Shown here: one piece after another, positions 31,150-42,925 of the stretch | Position numbering within the stretch: the stretch's first letter is position 1 | Layout: every line of letters begins with the position of its first letter | Origin: Mycobacteroides immunogenum | GTDB lineage: Bacteria; Actinomycetota; Actinomycetes; Mycobacteriales; Mycobacteriaceae | NCBI RefSeq assembly: GCF_001605725.1 | Contig: NZ_CP011530.1 | Span: 1,550,001-1,614,000 of the forward strand | Length of the DNA stretch: 64,000 nucleotides | Direction of reading: 5' to 3' | Made by a program: the position numbers and the translations under genes | The notes under the pieces: generated by a model | Database searches by the model: none | The model's input: only the letters and a program-made list of their open reading frames with translations | Told to the model about the DNA's origin: nothing

Positions 31150-32760
31150 TCAGGCCACCGGAACGGCAAGGTCGGTCGGCTCGGTGCGACCGCGCAGCGT
31201 GACCGTATCGCCCGAGCGCCAATGCAGTGCTTCGCGATGGTGTGCGCGCAACACGGTATCGAGGGACGCGACCAAATGCCCCGGCACCGTCTTGGAGAGC
31301 TCGCAGAGTCTGGCTGCCTCGTTGACCGGATCACCGATCACGGTGTACTCGAATCGGTCGTGGGCCCCGATGTTTCCGGCTACCGCCTGTCCGGAGGCGA
31401 CTCCGATACCGGCCTGACATTCGGGCACCTCGGTACGGAGCCGGCGGGCGATGGCACGTGCGGCGGCCAGGGCCTGGCTTTCGGGGCGATCTTGGCGGAC
31501 GGGTGCGCCGAACACCGCGAGGGTGGCATCTCCCTCGAATTTGTTGACCATGCCCTCGAAGCGGTCGATTTCCTCGACGACGACAGCGAAAAAGCGGTTC
31601 AGTAGGGCCACCACCTCTACGGCGGGCCGTGTGGCGGCGAGGCGTGTGGAACCTACGATGTCGGCGAAAAGCACTGCGACATGGCGCTCTTCGCCGCCGA
31701 GTTCGGGCTGCTGCAGTTCGGCGGCCGCGGCCACCTCGCGACCCACGTGCTTACCGAAAAGGTCCCGCACCCGCTCGCGTTCACGCAGGCCCTCGACCAT
31801 GGTGTTGAAACCCGCCTGCAGCTCACCCAATTCGGTGCCGTCGTACACGACGAGGTTCACATCCAGGTCGTTCTGCTCGACACGCTTGAGCGCGGCCTGC
31901 ACCTCTTTGACCGGGGTGGAGGTCATCCACGATGCGATCCAGATCAGGATGAGGCCGAATACAACCGGGAACGACGAAAGAATGATGACCGCGACCGCGA
32001 GCTGATCGATGGTGAAGTTGCCGAAGATCAGTGAGCCGAACGCGGTGAGCATGATGCCCGCGGCCGGAACCCCCGACCCCAGCGTCCATGCCAGCACCGT
32101 GCGCACCATGATCCCGGACGCGAGCCGGCGCTTACGGGCCCCCGCCTCCAGGGCGCGGGCGGCCACCGGCCGCATCGCGAACTCGGTGAAAAGGTAGTTG
32201 GCGGCACAGACGACGACCCCGCTGAAGCCGACGGCGAAGAAGATCTTCGGGATGTAGAGCGGATTCTGCAGCCCGTAGAGCGTGGTGAAGAGGGCGGTAC
32301 CCCCAGCCCACAAGACTGCCTCGACGACGGTGAGCCGCCGCGGCACCGCAAAGGTGTTGCGCTGGTCGGCCTTTGTCGGTGTGCGCTCATCGATCGCCCA
32401 GCGCACCGCCTTGAAAATCCGCCGCGTGCCCCAAATCGCCCCGATCAGGATTGCCAGGGAGACATACACCGGCACCACGATGAAGTTGAGCCAAATTGGG
32501 GCATCGAACACGTTGGGATCCGGGATCGCCACGATCACCAAGAGCAGGACGACTCCGATGCCGATGAGGTTCGCGGCCACCACGAACACCGTGAGGATCA
32601 GTTGGATGCGGATCCTCTGAATGAGGGTGCTCTCGTCATATCGGCCGAGCAGCCAGGAACCATAGCCGGCACCGGCCTCAAGTCGACCGGTCTGCCCGGT
32701 GACAGCAGCCAGTGCCGCGCCCACTCGCCGCGACACTGCGCGAATCGACTCGTTTGCCAT
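31150..32760 (-). CDS. Membrane adenylate cyclase with HAMP domain
   Basis: Class III nucleotide cyclase making cAMP, of the Rv1318c/Rv1319c/Rv1320c family. It has 536 residues: about six membrane helices in the first 280, a HAMP linker ([20 protein letters not shown]), then the cyclase domain. The first metal-binding aspartate is in [12 protein letters not shown], the second in [14 protein letters not shown] (with the substrate lysine K-F-E-G-D), and the transition-state region is [12 protein letters not shown]. One copy is present where M. tuberculosis has three. It is convergent with the DUF4436 gene (6 bp apart) and divergent from nucS. Confidence 0.92.
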   Translation of the reverse strand: MANESIRAVSRRVGAALAAVTGQTGRLEAGAGYGSWLLGRYDESTLIQRIRIQLILTVFVVAANLIGIGVVLLLVIVAIPDPNVFDAPIWLNFIVVPVYVSLAILIGAIWGTRRIFKAVRWAIDERTPTKADQRNTFAVPRRLTVVEAVLWAGGTALFTTLYGLQNPLYIPKIFFAVGFSGVVVCAANYLFTEFAMRPVAARALEAGARKRRLASGIMVRTVLAWTLGSGVPAAGIMLTAFGSLIFGNFTIDQLAVAVIILSSFPVVFGLILIWIASWMTSTPVKEVQAALKRVEQNDLDVNLVVYDGTELGELQAGFNTMVEGLRERERVRDLFGKHVGREVAAAAELQQPELGGEERHVAVLFADIVGSTRLAATRPAVEVVALLNRFFAVVVEEIDRFEGMVNKFEGDATLAVFGAPVRQDRPESQALAAARAIARRLRTEVPECQAGIGVASGQAVAGNIGAHDRFEYTVIGDPVNEAARLCELSKTVPGHLVASLDTVLRAHHREALHWRSGDTVTLRGRTEPTDLAVPVA

Positions 32761-32762
32761 AG

Positions 32763-32790
32763 TTGTCGCCAGCCTAACGCCCTATACAGT
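32763..32790 (+). promoter_or_regulatory. Promoter of nucS
   Basis: TTGTCG (32763-32768), 16-bp spacer, TACAGT (32785-32790). The expected transcription start falls on or just before the GTG at 32797, so the message would be leaderless. It begins two bases from the start of the divergent cyclase gene. Confidence 0.55.
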
Positions 32791-32796
32791 GGGCCG

Positions 32797-33495
32797 GTGC
32801 GTCTCGTCGTAGCTCAGTGCACCGTTAATTATGTCGGCAGGCTGACCGCCCACCTCCCATCGGCCAAGCGGCTCTTGCTCATCAAGGCCGACGGTTCGGT
32901 GAGCGTGCATGCCGATGACCGTGCGTACAAGCCGCTGAACTGGATGAGCCCACCGTGCTGGCTCACCGAAACCGAGAGCGACGGCGGCGACGACACCACG
33001 GAGTCCGGCGCGTCGACTGTCTGGGTGGTGGAGAACAAAGCAGGGGAGCAGCTGCGGATCACCATCGAGAACATCGAGCACGACTCCGCGCATGAACTCG
33101 GGGTGGACCCGGGACTGGTCAAGGACGGTGTGGAGGCGCATCTGCAGGAGTTGCTCGCCGAGCATGTCGCGCTGCTCGGCGAGGGATACACCCTGGTGCG
33201 CCGCGAGTACATGACGCCGATCGGCCCGGTCGATCTGCTGTGCCGCGACGCCGATGGTGCGACGGTGGCGGTGGAGATCAAGCGCCGCGGCGAGATCGAT
33301 GGTGTCGAGCAGCTGACCCGTTATCTCGAGCTGCTGAACCGCGACACCACGCTCGCGCCGGTAGCGGGCGTGTTCGCTGCGCAACAGATCAAGCCGCAGG
33401 CACGCACGCTCGCCGAGGATCGCGGAATTCGATGCCTCACACTGGATTACGACGCAATGCGGGGAATGGACTCGGACGAGTTCCGTTTGTTCTGA
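32797..33495 (+). CDS. nucS: Mismatch-specific endonuclease NucS/EndoMS
   Basis: Non-canonical mismatch-repair nuclease of Actinobacteria, which lack MutS/MutL; it makes double-strand cuts at mispairs such as G-T. It has 232 residues: an N-terminal DNA-binding domain ([20 protein letters not shown]) and a C-terminal PD-(D/E)xK nuclease domain with D146, E160 and K162 in GPVDLLCR and AVEIKRRG. The C-terminal DEFRLF resembles the tail that binds the sliding clamp. The GTG at 32797 is chosen because a promoter -10 lies 6 bp upstream and homologues begin MRLV or similar. Confidence 0.96.
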   Translation: MRLVVAQCTVNYVGRLTAHLPSAKRLLLIKADGSVSVHADDRAYKPLNWMSPPCWLTETESDGGDDTTESGASTVWVVENKAGEQLRITIENIEHDSAHELGVDPGLVKDGVEAHLQELLAEHVALLGEGYTLVRREYMTPIGPVDLLCRDADGATVAVEIKRRGEIDGVEQLTRYLELLNRDTTLAPVAGVFAAQQIKPQARTLAEDRGIRCLTLDYDAMRGMDSDEFRLF

Positions 33496-33496
33496 C

Positions 33497-33805
33497 ATGG
33501 TCCGTCATGGGAAGCGGCGTCAGCCGCCACGCCGCGAGATCCCGGCGGCGCTGTCGATCGGCGGCGATCGGATCGAGCAGGGCACCGATGGTTTCGACTA
33601 TCACGTGCGCCGCATCGCGGGAGCACGAGCCATCAAGGTGTACCGCTGCCCGGGATGCGATCACGAGATCGCCATGGGGGTAGCCCACGTGGTGGTGTGG
33701 CCCGCCACGAGTGGCCCCGACGATGGTATGGATGACCGGCGGCACTGGCACACTCCGTGCTGGACCAACCGCGCGAACCGAAGTCCGACGCGCAGGTGGA
33801 GCTAG
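33497..33805 (+). CDS. Small conserved protein after nucS (Rv1322 position)
   Basis: Function unknown. It has 102 residues, very basic at the N-terminus (KRRQPPRREIP). It carries a CPGCDHEI motif followed by H and a later HWHTPC, a pattern that could bind one zinc. Databases often label such proteins ATP/GTP-binding, but I see no P-loop. ATG is one base after the nucS stop, so the two are likely co-translated. Its stop shares a CTAG with the stop of the convergent epimerase gene. Confidence 0.8.
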   Translation: MVRHGKRRQPPRREIPAALSIGGDRIEQGTDGFDYHVRRIAGARAIKVYRCPGCDHEIAMGVAHVVVWPATSGPDDGMDDRRHWHTPCWTNRANRSPTRRWS

Positions 33806-34275
33806 TGCGACTCCGTCTGCTGCACCAGCTCGATGAGCACGCCGCCGGTGTCCTTGGGATGCAAGAAGTTGATGCGTGAGTTAGCGGTGCCGACGCGCGG
33901 TTCGTCGTAGAGCACCCGAACACCCGCGGCACGCAGCTGATCTGTCAGTGCGTCGATATCGGTGACCCGGTAGGCCAGCTGCTGCAGGCCCGGTCCCTTG
34001 GTGTCCAGGAACTTGCCGATGGGAGAGGCCGCGTGGAGCGGAGACATCAGCTGAATCTGGGCGCTGCCGGGCTCGGCTCCGGGGAAGGACAGCATGGCCT
34101 CGCGGACACCCTGACCCTCGTTGATCTCCTCGTGCACCAGGATCATGCCCAGGTGCTCGTGGTACCACTCGATTGCCGCGTCGAGGTCGGGCACGGCGAT
34201 GCCGACGTGGTCGATGGCGGTCACCAACCCGGTCGATAAGATCGCGGGTACATCAAGAGGAGACGAAGTCGTCAT
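33802..34275 (-). CDS. mce: Methylmalonyl-CoA epimerase
   Basis: Interconverts (S)- and (R)-methylmalonyl-CoA in propionate metabolism. It has 157 residues with the paired VOC beta-alpha-beta modules: AIDHVGIAVPDLDAAIEWY at the start, QLAYRVTDIDALTDQLRAAG in the second module, and metal-binding H and E residues in IDHVG and VLIELVQ. The ATG at 34275 is preferred to the longer open frame because homologues begin close to it. It is divergent from fadA4. Confidence 0.92.
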   Translation of the reverse strand: MTTSSPLDVPAILSTGLVTAIDHVGIAVPDLDAAIEWYHEHLGMILVHEEINEGQGVREAMLSFPGAEPGSAQIQLMSPLHAASPIGKFLDTKGPGLQQLAYRVTDIDALTDQLRAAGVRVLYDEPRVGTANSRINFLHPKDTGGVLIELVQQTESH

Positions 34276-34337
34276 AACGCAACGGTAACCCGTTCCAGAA
34301 AACGGCGTCCAATCAAGAAAGTTACGGAAGGACTCCC

Positions 34338-35534
34338 ATGGCCCCGACAAATAGGTCCGTAATAGTTGCTGGAGCGCGTACGCCGGTTGGCCGGTTCCAG
34401 GGATCTTTGAAGGACTTCTCCGGTGCTCAACTCGGTGGTATCGCTATCGCCGGCGCGCTGGCGAAGGCCGGGGTGGCCCCGGAGGCCGTGGATTACGTGA
34501 TCATGGGTCAGGTCCTCACCGCGGGTGCGGGCCAGATGCCCGCGCGCCAGGCCGCTGTTGCCGGCGGCATTGGTATGGATGTTCCGGCACTCACCATCAA
34601 CAAGGTGTGCCTGTCCGGTGTCGATGCCATCGCCCTGGCTGATCAGCTGATTCGGGCCGGTGAGTTTGAGGTGGTGGTCGCCGGTGGGCAGGAATCCATG
34701 ACCAATGCCCCGCATCTGCTGCCCAAGAGCCGTGCCGGATTCAAGTACGGCGACGTGACGCTCATCGATCACATGGCTTTCGACGGCCTGCATGACGCCT
34801 TCACCGACCAGGCGATGGGCCTGCTCACCGAGCAGCGCAATGCCGAGGAAGGCTCGGCCACGTTCACCCGCGAGGAGCAGGACGAGTTCGCGGCACGTTC
34901 GCACCAGAACGCGGCCCGCGGGTGGAAGGACGGCGCCTTTGCCGATGAGGTGGTCTCGGTACAGATCCCGCAGCGCAAGGGCGACCCGATCGAGTTCTCC
35001 GAGGATGAGGGCATCCGCGCCGACACCACGGCGGCCTCGTTGGCCGGGCTGCGTCCGGCCTTCAGCAAGGACGGCACCATCACCGCGGGATCGTCGTCGC
35101 CCATCTCCGATGGTGCGTGCGCCGTGGTGGTGATGAGCAAGGAGCGCGCGGAGCGCGAGGGCCTGGAGTGGCTCGCCGAAATCGGCGCACACGGTGTTGT
35201 CGCCGGCCCCGATTCCAGTCTGCAACTGCAGCCCGCCAACGCCATTCGGAAGGCCTGTGAGCGGGAGGGGATTTCTCCCGAGCAGCTCGACCTGGTCGAG
35301 ATCAACGAGGCCTTCGCCCTGGTGGGGCTGGCATCGATCAAGGACTTGGGTATCGATCCGGCGAAGGTCAATGTCAACGGTGGTGCGATCGCGATCGGTC
35401 ACCCGATCGGCATGTCAGGTGCCCGGATCACGCTGCATCTGGCGCAGGAGCTCAAGCGCCGCGGCGGTGGCATCGGGGTGGCGGCGCTGTGCGGCGGCGG
35501 CGGTCAGGGTGATGCCCTCATCGTCCGGGTGTGA
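34338..35534 (+). CDS. fadA4: Acetyl-CoA acetyltransferase (thiolase)
   Basis: Condenses or cleaves acetoacetyl-CoA/acetyl-CoA. It has 398 residues. The acyl-accepting cysteine is C91 in [11 protein letters not shown]. The catalytic histidine is in [16 protein letters not shown], and the second cysteine in [12 protein letters not shown]. It corresponds to Rv1323. ATG follows GGAAGGA. A strong hairpin 22 bp after the stop probably ends its transcript. Confidence 0.95.
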   Translation: MAPTNRSVIVAGARTPVGRFQGSLKDFSGAQLGGIAIAGALAKAGVAPEAVDYVIMGQVLTAGAGQMPARQAAVAGGIGMDVPALTINKVCLSGVDAIALADQLIRAGEFEVVVAGGQESMTNAPHLLPKSRAGFKYGDVTLIDHMAFDGLHDAFTDQAMGLLTEQRNAEEGSATFTREEQDEFAARSHQNAARGWKDGAFADEVVSVQIPQRKGDPIEFSEDEGIRADTTAASLAGLRPAFSKDGTITAGSSSPISDGACAVVVMSKERAEREGLEWLAEIGAHGVVAGPDSSLQLQPANAIRKACEREGISPEQLDLVEINEAFALVGLASIKDLGIDPAKVNVNGGAIAIGHPIGMSGARITLHLAQELKRRGGGIGVAALCGGGGQGDALIVRV

Positions 35535-35556
35535 TTTACGACGTGTTGTAGTAGGT

Positions 35557-35583
35557 CCGATGCGGTGTTGGACACCGCATCGG
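35557..35583 (+). terminator. Terminator-like hairpin after fadA4
   Basis: A perfect 11-bp stem, CCGATGCGGTG (35557-35567) with CACCGCATCGG (35573-35583), and a 5-base loop. No T-tract follows, so it would be a U-less terminator of the kind proposed for mycobacteria. Confidence 0.6.
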
Positions 35584-35596
35584 GCAGACTGAGGGC

Positions 35597-35950
35597 ATGA
35601 CACAGCTTTTCGACCTGCGCAGCACTGCGAGCAGGTTCCGTACCGTCGCGTTGCTCGAGGCCGTCAGCTGGGCAGGTCTGCTCACCGGAATGTTCTTCAA
35701 GTACGTACCGGACCCCGGCAATGAGATCGGCGTGAAGGTTTTCGGCTGGATCCACGGCGTCATCTTCATCGCGTATCTGGTGGTGGGGTTCCTGGCAGGA
35801 CGCGAATATCGCTGGAAGCCACTCACCTGGTTGCTCGCGCTGTTAGCTGGCGTTGCCCCATTGTGCAGTGTGATCTTTGTCATATGGGCTGATAAGACGG
35901 GTAAATTGCCACTCGGGGGTGCTGCGGCGGCAGGCGACACGGCACCGTAG
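35597..35950 (+). CDS. DUF3817 membrane protein
   Basis: Function unknown. It has 117 residues, three hydrophobic segments and the DUF3817 pattern: FRTVALLEAVSWAGLLTGMFFKY, then FGWIHGVIFIAYLVVG, with the conserved W-x-H-G in the second helix. The last helix is WLLALLAGVAPLCSVIFV. A second DUF3817 protein is encoded at 60156-60515. The ATG at 35597 has a close TGAGGG site. The next gene starts 34 bp downstream. Confidence 0.85.
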   Translation: MTQLFDLRSTASRFRTVALLEAVSWAGLLTGMFFKYVPDPGNEIGVKVFGWIHGVIFIAYLVVGFLAGREYRWKPLTWLLALLAGVAPLCSVIFVIWADKTGKLPLGGAAAAGDTAP

Positions 35951-35984
35951 TGCGCGGCCCGCGCGCCGTGACAGACTGGAGGGC

Positions 35985-36914
35985 GTGACCCGACCACGTC
36001 CCGCGATGGCTGCGGCCATGTCCGGAGCCGTCGACCTGTCTGCCCTCAAGCAGCGCGCGCAGGAGCCTGCGGCGTCTCGCGAGCCCGCGGCGGGCGGTGA
36101 ATGGACTGTTGAAGTAACCGAGGCCAACCTCGAGGCCGAAGTGCTGGCGCAGTCCAATCGCGTGCCCGTCATTGTGCTCTTGGGATCGCCGCGTAGCGAT
36201 GCCTCGGCGACACTTGCCGCGACACTGGATGACCTGGTGGCCGAGGACCGCGGCAAGTGGGCACTCGCACGGGTCAACGTCGATACCAACCCGCAGATCG
36301 CGCAGGTCTTCGGCGTACAGGCAGTGCCGACTGTGGTGGCAGTTGCCGCTGGGCGGCCCATCACCAGCTTCGCCGGGCCGCAGCCGGCCGACCAGCTGCG
36401 GCGCTGGCTCGATTCGATTCTCGACGCGGTGGCAGGGAAGCTGCCCGACGCACCGGTATCGGATGACGAGGATGGCGAGGAGTCCGAAGACAACACCGAC
36501 CCCGCGCTGGCGGCCGCGCGTGACGCGCTGGATTCGGGAGATTTCGAGGCCGCTCGCGCCGCCTACCAAGGCTTGCTCGACGACGGCGCCACCGGTGCGG
36601 TGGCGATCGAGGCGACCGCGTCAGTACGCCAGATCGCTTTCCTCATCCGGGCGACGGCGCAGCGTCAGGATGCGGTGCTCGCCGCCAATGCCGCGCCGGG
36701 CGATGTTGAGGCCGGTTTGGCCGCCGCCGATGTGGAAGTGCTATCCCAGCAGCCGGATTCAGCTTTCGACAGATTGGTCGCGCTGGTTCGCCGTACCAGC
36801 GACGACGAGCGGGCCGCGGTGCGTGCCCGCCTGTTGGAGTTGTTCGAGCTGTTCGATCCCGCCGATCCCGCGGTGATCGCGGGACGCCGCAAGCTCGCCA
36901 ACGCGCTGTTCTGA
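35985..36914 (+). CDS. Thioredoxin-fold protein without redox cysteines (Rv1324-like)
   Basis: It has 309 residues. Residues 40-140 form a thioredoxin-like domain (VPVIVLLGSPRSDAS, VNVDTNPQIAQVFGVQAVPTV). The CxxC of true thioredoxins is replaced by SPRSDAS, so disulfide exchange is unlikely. The C-terminal half is a TPR-like helical domain ending FELFDPADPAVIAGRRKLAN, as in CnoX/YbbN chaperedoxins. GTG at 35985 gives MTRPRP, matching the M. tuberculosis N-terminus. A holdase role is an inference from the architecture. Confidence 0.85.
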   Translation: MTRPRPAMAAAMSGAVDLSALKQRAQEPAASREPAAGGEWTVEVTEANLEAEVLAQSNRVPVIVLLGSPRSDASATLAATLDDLVAEDRGKWALARVNVDTNPQIAQVFGVQAVPTVVAVAAGRPITSFAGPQPADQLRRWLDSILDAVAGKLPDAPVSDDEDGEESEDNTDPALAAARDALDSGDFEAARAAYQGLLDDGATGAVAIEATASVRQIAFLIRATAQRQDAVLAANAAPGDVEAGLAAADVEVLSQQPDSAFDRLVALVRRTSDDERAAVRARLLELFELFDPADPAVIAGRRKLANALF

Positions 36915-36945
36915 CCTCCGCTGTGTCCCGCTCGCGCGGATCCGG

Positions 36946-38400
36946 CTAGGGGAAGCGCTTGGCGCAGGTCTGATCGTTGCCGAGCACGCCGATCCGGTAC
37001 GCGTCGATGCGGGAGAATCCGGCCGGTGCGGTTTGGCCCTTCACATCGCTGGAAGCCCTACCGCTGGAAAGCAATTCGGAGACCGCCTCATCGAGATCAC
37101 CGCCGGAGAGAATGACCGGCGCGCGTGGTGTCACGATGCCCTTACCCGCGGCACGGGAAGTGAAGTACCCCGTCAGACACGCGGTGCGTAGTCCGGTCAG
37201 GATGCCCTCGGTCTCCAGTCCGGCGGCTTTCTCGGCTGCCAGCGCGTAGCGCGAGACGATCACGCTGAACGCCGAGTAGTCGCCGTTCACCTGCGCGGAG
37301 AACAGTGCGCGGTCGGTGACGGGCTTCGCCATCTTCTGCAGCGCCTGGGGGTCCAGCGCGATGGTGTTGTCCTTGGGGCAGAACGAGGCGGGTGCCGTGC
37401 CCGAGCCGTCGGAGCATTTTCCGTCGCCGTAGACCGTCTTGGGCGGGTTGTCCATGGGAAACACCTGCGACGCGGCGGACAGCACCGCGCCGATAGTGTC
37501 CGGATTGATGGGCCAGTTGTCGCCGTTGGGGCCCACGCCGAGGCCGCGGGGGAGCTCGCCGCGGCGCTTGATGATCTCCTGGGAATCGATGCGCTTGCAG
37601 GCCATGGGACCGTCGGTGAATCCGAACTGGAAAGCCGACACCCGCTCGAACGCCGAACCGTGGATGGCCCATTTCTTGCTGGTGTCGTTGTCGCGGATCG
37701 CGATCATCGCGGCCATCACCTTGTTGAGCCCGTCGGCGGTGTTGAGCGTGAACCGCGGCGAGTCGCCCTGTGTGACCCAGCGCAGATAGGCCCCCGCGAA
37801 GCAATCGGCCTGTTGCTCTTGATTCAGGTCTAACAGGTACTCGATCTGGTCCTTGCTCATCTTTGGATCGTTGATCGGATTGATGAGCTGGGCATGGAAT
37901 TGGATCGAATGGCCGTACTCGTGGGCCATCACGGTGTTCATGGCCATATCGCCCATCTGCTTGCGCAGGAAGGGAAACAGTTGACCGCGATCCCAGGCGA
38001 ACGAGTTGTCCAGCGGGCAGAACGCGGCATTGACGAAGTCGGTCAGGTTGCCCTTGCAGAACTCCAGGTTGTCGTTGTTCTTGCGTGAGTCGGCGGAGAT
38101 GAGCCGGGACACGGGGCGGAAGTTCGCGAACGAGTCACCGTAGAACTGCGTCCAGAAATCCTCGATATCGGCGAGAGAGACCTTGACGTAATCGTCGATC
38201 TCGCCGTTGTCGGTGTTCTCGATCTTGCGCTTGGGAACCTGCACTCCGGGTTTCATGCCCGACGGGCCGTCGACAGCCGGCATGCCGGCAACGCGTAGCG
38301 GGTCGGCGTAGATCGACTGGGCTTGCCCGCCGAGCGGGCGGCCACACGAGGTGATGACCAGTACCAACCCCACCAGCAGTGCCATCCAGCGTTTGGACAT
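36946..38400 (-). CDS. Zinc-metallopeptidase lipoprotein (YpfJ-like), copy 1
   Basis: Predicted cell-envelope neutral zinc peptidase; substrate unknown. It has 484 residues. A lipobox VITSC puts the lipidated cysteine at C19. The zinc site is HEYGH at 160-164, with a downstream EQQADCFAGAYLRW whose glutamate at 195 is the likely third ligand, the pattern of YpfJ-type neutral zinc peptidases. The C-terminal ~250 residues have no domain I recognise. A paralogue lies at 45565-47010, and the two flank the glg genes. It is 53 bp downstream of glgB and may share its transcript. Confidence 0.85.
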   Translation of the reverse strand: MSKRWMALLVGLVLVITSCGRPLGGQAQSIYADPLRVAGMPAVDGPSGMKPGVQVPKRKIENTDNGEIDDYVKVSLADIEDFWTQFYGDSFANFRPVSRLISADSRKNNDNLEFCKGNLTDFVNAAFCPLDNSFAWDRGQLFPFLRKQMGDMAMNTVMAHEYGHSIQFHAQLINPINDPKMSKDQIEYLLDLNQEQQADCFAGAYLRWVTQGDSPRFTLNTADGLNKVMAAMIAIRDNDTSKKWAIHGSAFERVSAFQFGFTDGPMACKRIDSQEIIKRRGELPRGLGVGPNGDNWPINPDTIGAVLSAASQVFPMDNPPKTVYGDGKCSDGSGTAPASFCPKDNTIALDPQALQKMAKPVTDRALFSAQVNGDYSAFSVIVSRYALAAEKAAGLETEGILTGLRTACLTGYFTSRAAGKGIVTPRAPVILSGGDLDEAVSELLSSGRASSDVKGQTAPAGFSRIDAYRIGVLGNDQTCAKRFP

Positions 38401-38453
38401 CGAGCCACCCCTTTTGACTACGCGAACCTGCGTCTAGCGCATCCTAATGTTTT

Positions 38454-40666
38454 CTACAGATGCTCAGAGACGGGTTCAAGCCAGATGGCCGCGGCGGGCG
38501 GCAGCGCCAGCGTGGCGGAGGCGGGACGGCCGTGCCACGGGTTCGCCGACGCGATGACCTCGCCGAGGTTCCCGACACCGCTGCCGCGATATTGCAGCGC
38601 ATCGGTATTGATGACCTCGCGCCAGCGGCCGGTGAGGGGCAGGCCGACGCGGTAGCTGCTGTGCTCGACGCCGGCGAAATTGAAGATGCATGCCAGCACC
38701 GAGCCGTCGTCCCCGAACCGCAGGAAGCTCAGCACGTTGTTGGCCGAGTCGTTGGCGTCGATCCACGAATACCCTTGGGGCGCGGTGTCTTGCGACCAGA
38801 GGGCGCGCCGCTGCCGGTATGCCAGGTTCAGGTCGGCGGTCAGCGCCGCGATTCCCGGCGAGTACCCGTCTTCGCCCAGCTGGAACCAGTCGACGCCGCG
38901 CTCGTCGGACCATTCGGCACGTTGGCCGAATTCCTGTCCCATGAACAACAGTTGCTTGCCGGGGTGCGCCCACATGTATGCCAACAGGCAGCGCAGTCCG
39001 GCGGCTTTGGCGTGGTCGTCACCGGGGATCCGGGTCCACAGGGTGCCCTTGCCGTGCACCACCTCGTCATGGCTGATGGGTAGCACGAAGTTCTCGCTGA
39101 ACGCGTACAACATCGAGAAGGTCATCTCGTGGTGGTGGAAGCTGCGGTGGATGGGGTCGCGCCCCAGGTAGCCCAGGGTGTCGTGCATCCAGCCCATGTT
39201 CCACTTCATGGAGAAGCCAAGTCCGCCAAGGCTGGTCGCCCGTGTCACCCCGGGCCAGGAGGTGGATTCCTCCGCCACCGTGACGATCCCGGGATGCAGC
39301 TTGTGCACCGTGGCGTTCATCTCTTGCAGGAACTGGACGGCTTCCAGGTTCTCGCGGCCGCCATGGATGTTCGGCGTCCAGCCGCCCGCGGGACGCGAGT
39401 AGTCCAGGTAGAGCATTGACGCGACGGCGTCGACACGCAGCCCATCGATGTGGAACTGGTCGAGCCAGAACAGGGCATTGGCGACGAGGAAGTTGCGGAC
39501 CTCGGGGCGCCCGAAGTCGAAAACGTATGTGCCCCAATCCAGCTGTTCGGCACGGTGCGGATCGGCGTGTTCGTACAGAGGGGTTCCATCAAAGCGGGCC
39601 AGTGCCCATGCGTCCTTGGGGAAGTGGGCGGGGACCCAGTCGACGAGCACGCCGATGCCGGCCCGGTGCAGGGCATCGACCAGGTACCGGAACTCGTCGG
39701 GGGTGCCGAGCCGTGCGGTGGGGGCGTAGTACGAGGTCACCTGGTAACCCCAGGATCCGCCGAAGGGATGTTCGGCCACCGGTAGCAGCTCGACGTGGGT
39801 AAACCCCTGTGCCAGTATGTATTCGGTGAGCTCCTTGGCCAGCTCGCGGTAGTTGAGTCCGGGGCGCCACGATGCCAGATGTACTTCGTAGGTACTCATC
39901 GGCTCGAACACCGGGTTGCGGGAGGCGCGCCGCGCCATCCATTCGCCGTCTTCCCAGGAGTACGAGGAGGCGGTGACCCGCGACGCGGTGGCCGGTGGCA
40001 GCTCGGTGGCGAATGCGAACGGGTCGGCGCGATCGGTCACCGATCCGTCGGCGCCATGCACGCGAAACTTGTACAGCGCGCCGAGCGTCATGCCCGGCCA
40101 GAACAACTCCCAGACTCCTGACGAGCCCAGGGTGCGCATGGGGGCGTCATTTCCGTTCCACCCGTTGAAATCGCCGATCACCGAGACGCCGCGCGCATTG
40201 GGTGCCCAGACCGCAAACGATATGCCGCTGACCTCGCCGTCGGCGGTGACGAATGAGCGCGGGTGCGCGCCCAAGATCTCCCAGAGTCGTTCGTGGCGGC
40301 CCTCGTTGAACAGGTGCAGGTCTACTTCGCCGAGGGTGGGCAGGAATCGGTAGGCGTCGGCGGTGACGAGCGCGGTATCGCCGTAGTCGATGTCGAGGCG
40401 GTAGTCCAGGAGGTCCAGAAAGGGCAGCGCCACGGCGAACAGTCCCGATCCGAGATCGGCCATCGGATGCAGTGCCTCACCCACCACGGCGGCGACGGCA
40501 CTGGCGCCCGGTTTGAACGCGCGAATAACGGTGTGCCCCTTGCGGCCCGAGCCGGGGTACTCATGCGCGCCCAGGATCGAGTGCGGGTTGTGATGGGTGC
40601 CCGCCGTCAGTCGGGCTATTTCGGCTGGATCCGGTGCCAGGATTGGCGATACCGCCCTTTTCTTAC

Positions 40667-40670
<4 letters not shown>
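38454..40670 (-). CDS. glgB: 1,4-alpha-glucan branching enzyme
   Basis: GH13 enzyme that introduces alpha-1,6 branches into linear maltooligosaccharide chains. It has 738 residues with an N-terminal carbohydrate-binding module (CBM48), then the catalytic barrel. Nucleophile region: [15 protein letters not shown]; acid/base glutamate: [11 protein letters not shown]; third acidic residue: [10 protein letters not shown]. The ATG at 40670 overlaps the glgE stop as ATGA, which decides it over a GTG three codons upstream. Together with GlgE it builds intracellular alpha-glucan. Confidence 0.96.
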
Positions 40671-42757
<2,087 letters not shown>

Positions 42758-42810
42758 CGTAGTAGACGTGCCCTTGCCGCGCGGGACAGAAGCAGGTACC
42801 GAACCGTCTT

Positions 42811-42869
42811 CGACACGCCGGCTGGTGGCGGAAACGTGCGATACGGAACCGCCACCAGCAGGCGTGTCG
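42811..42869. repeat. Large near-perfect inverted repeat between glgE and glgP
   Basis: Two 21-base arms, 42811-42831 and 42849-42869, are complementary except at one position, with a 17-base centre that itself holds CGT/ACG. The arms contain CGACACGCC and GCTGGTGGCGG. The element lies in the middle of the 168-bp divergent spacer (42758-42925), 53 bp from glgE and 56 bp from glgP. It has no T-tract on either side. It could be an operator for both directions or a folded leader. Confidence 0.9.
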
Positions 42870-42925
42870 GTGGGGAAATGCCGCAGGGCATGCGCTTCAC
42901 CGAAATCTCAGTAAGGTTCTGAAGG

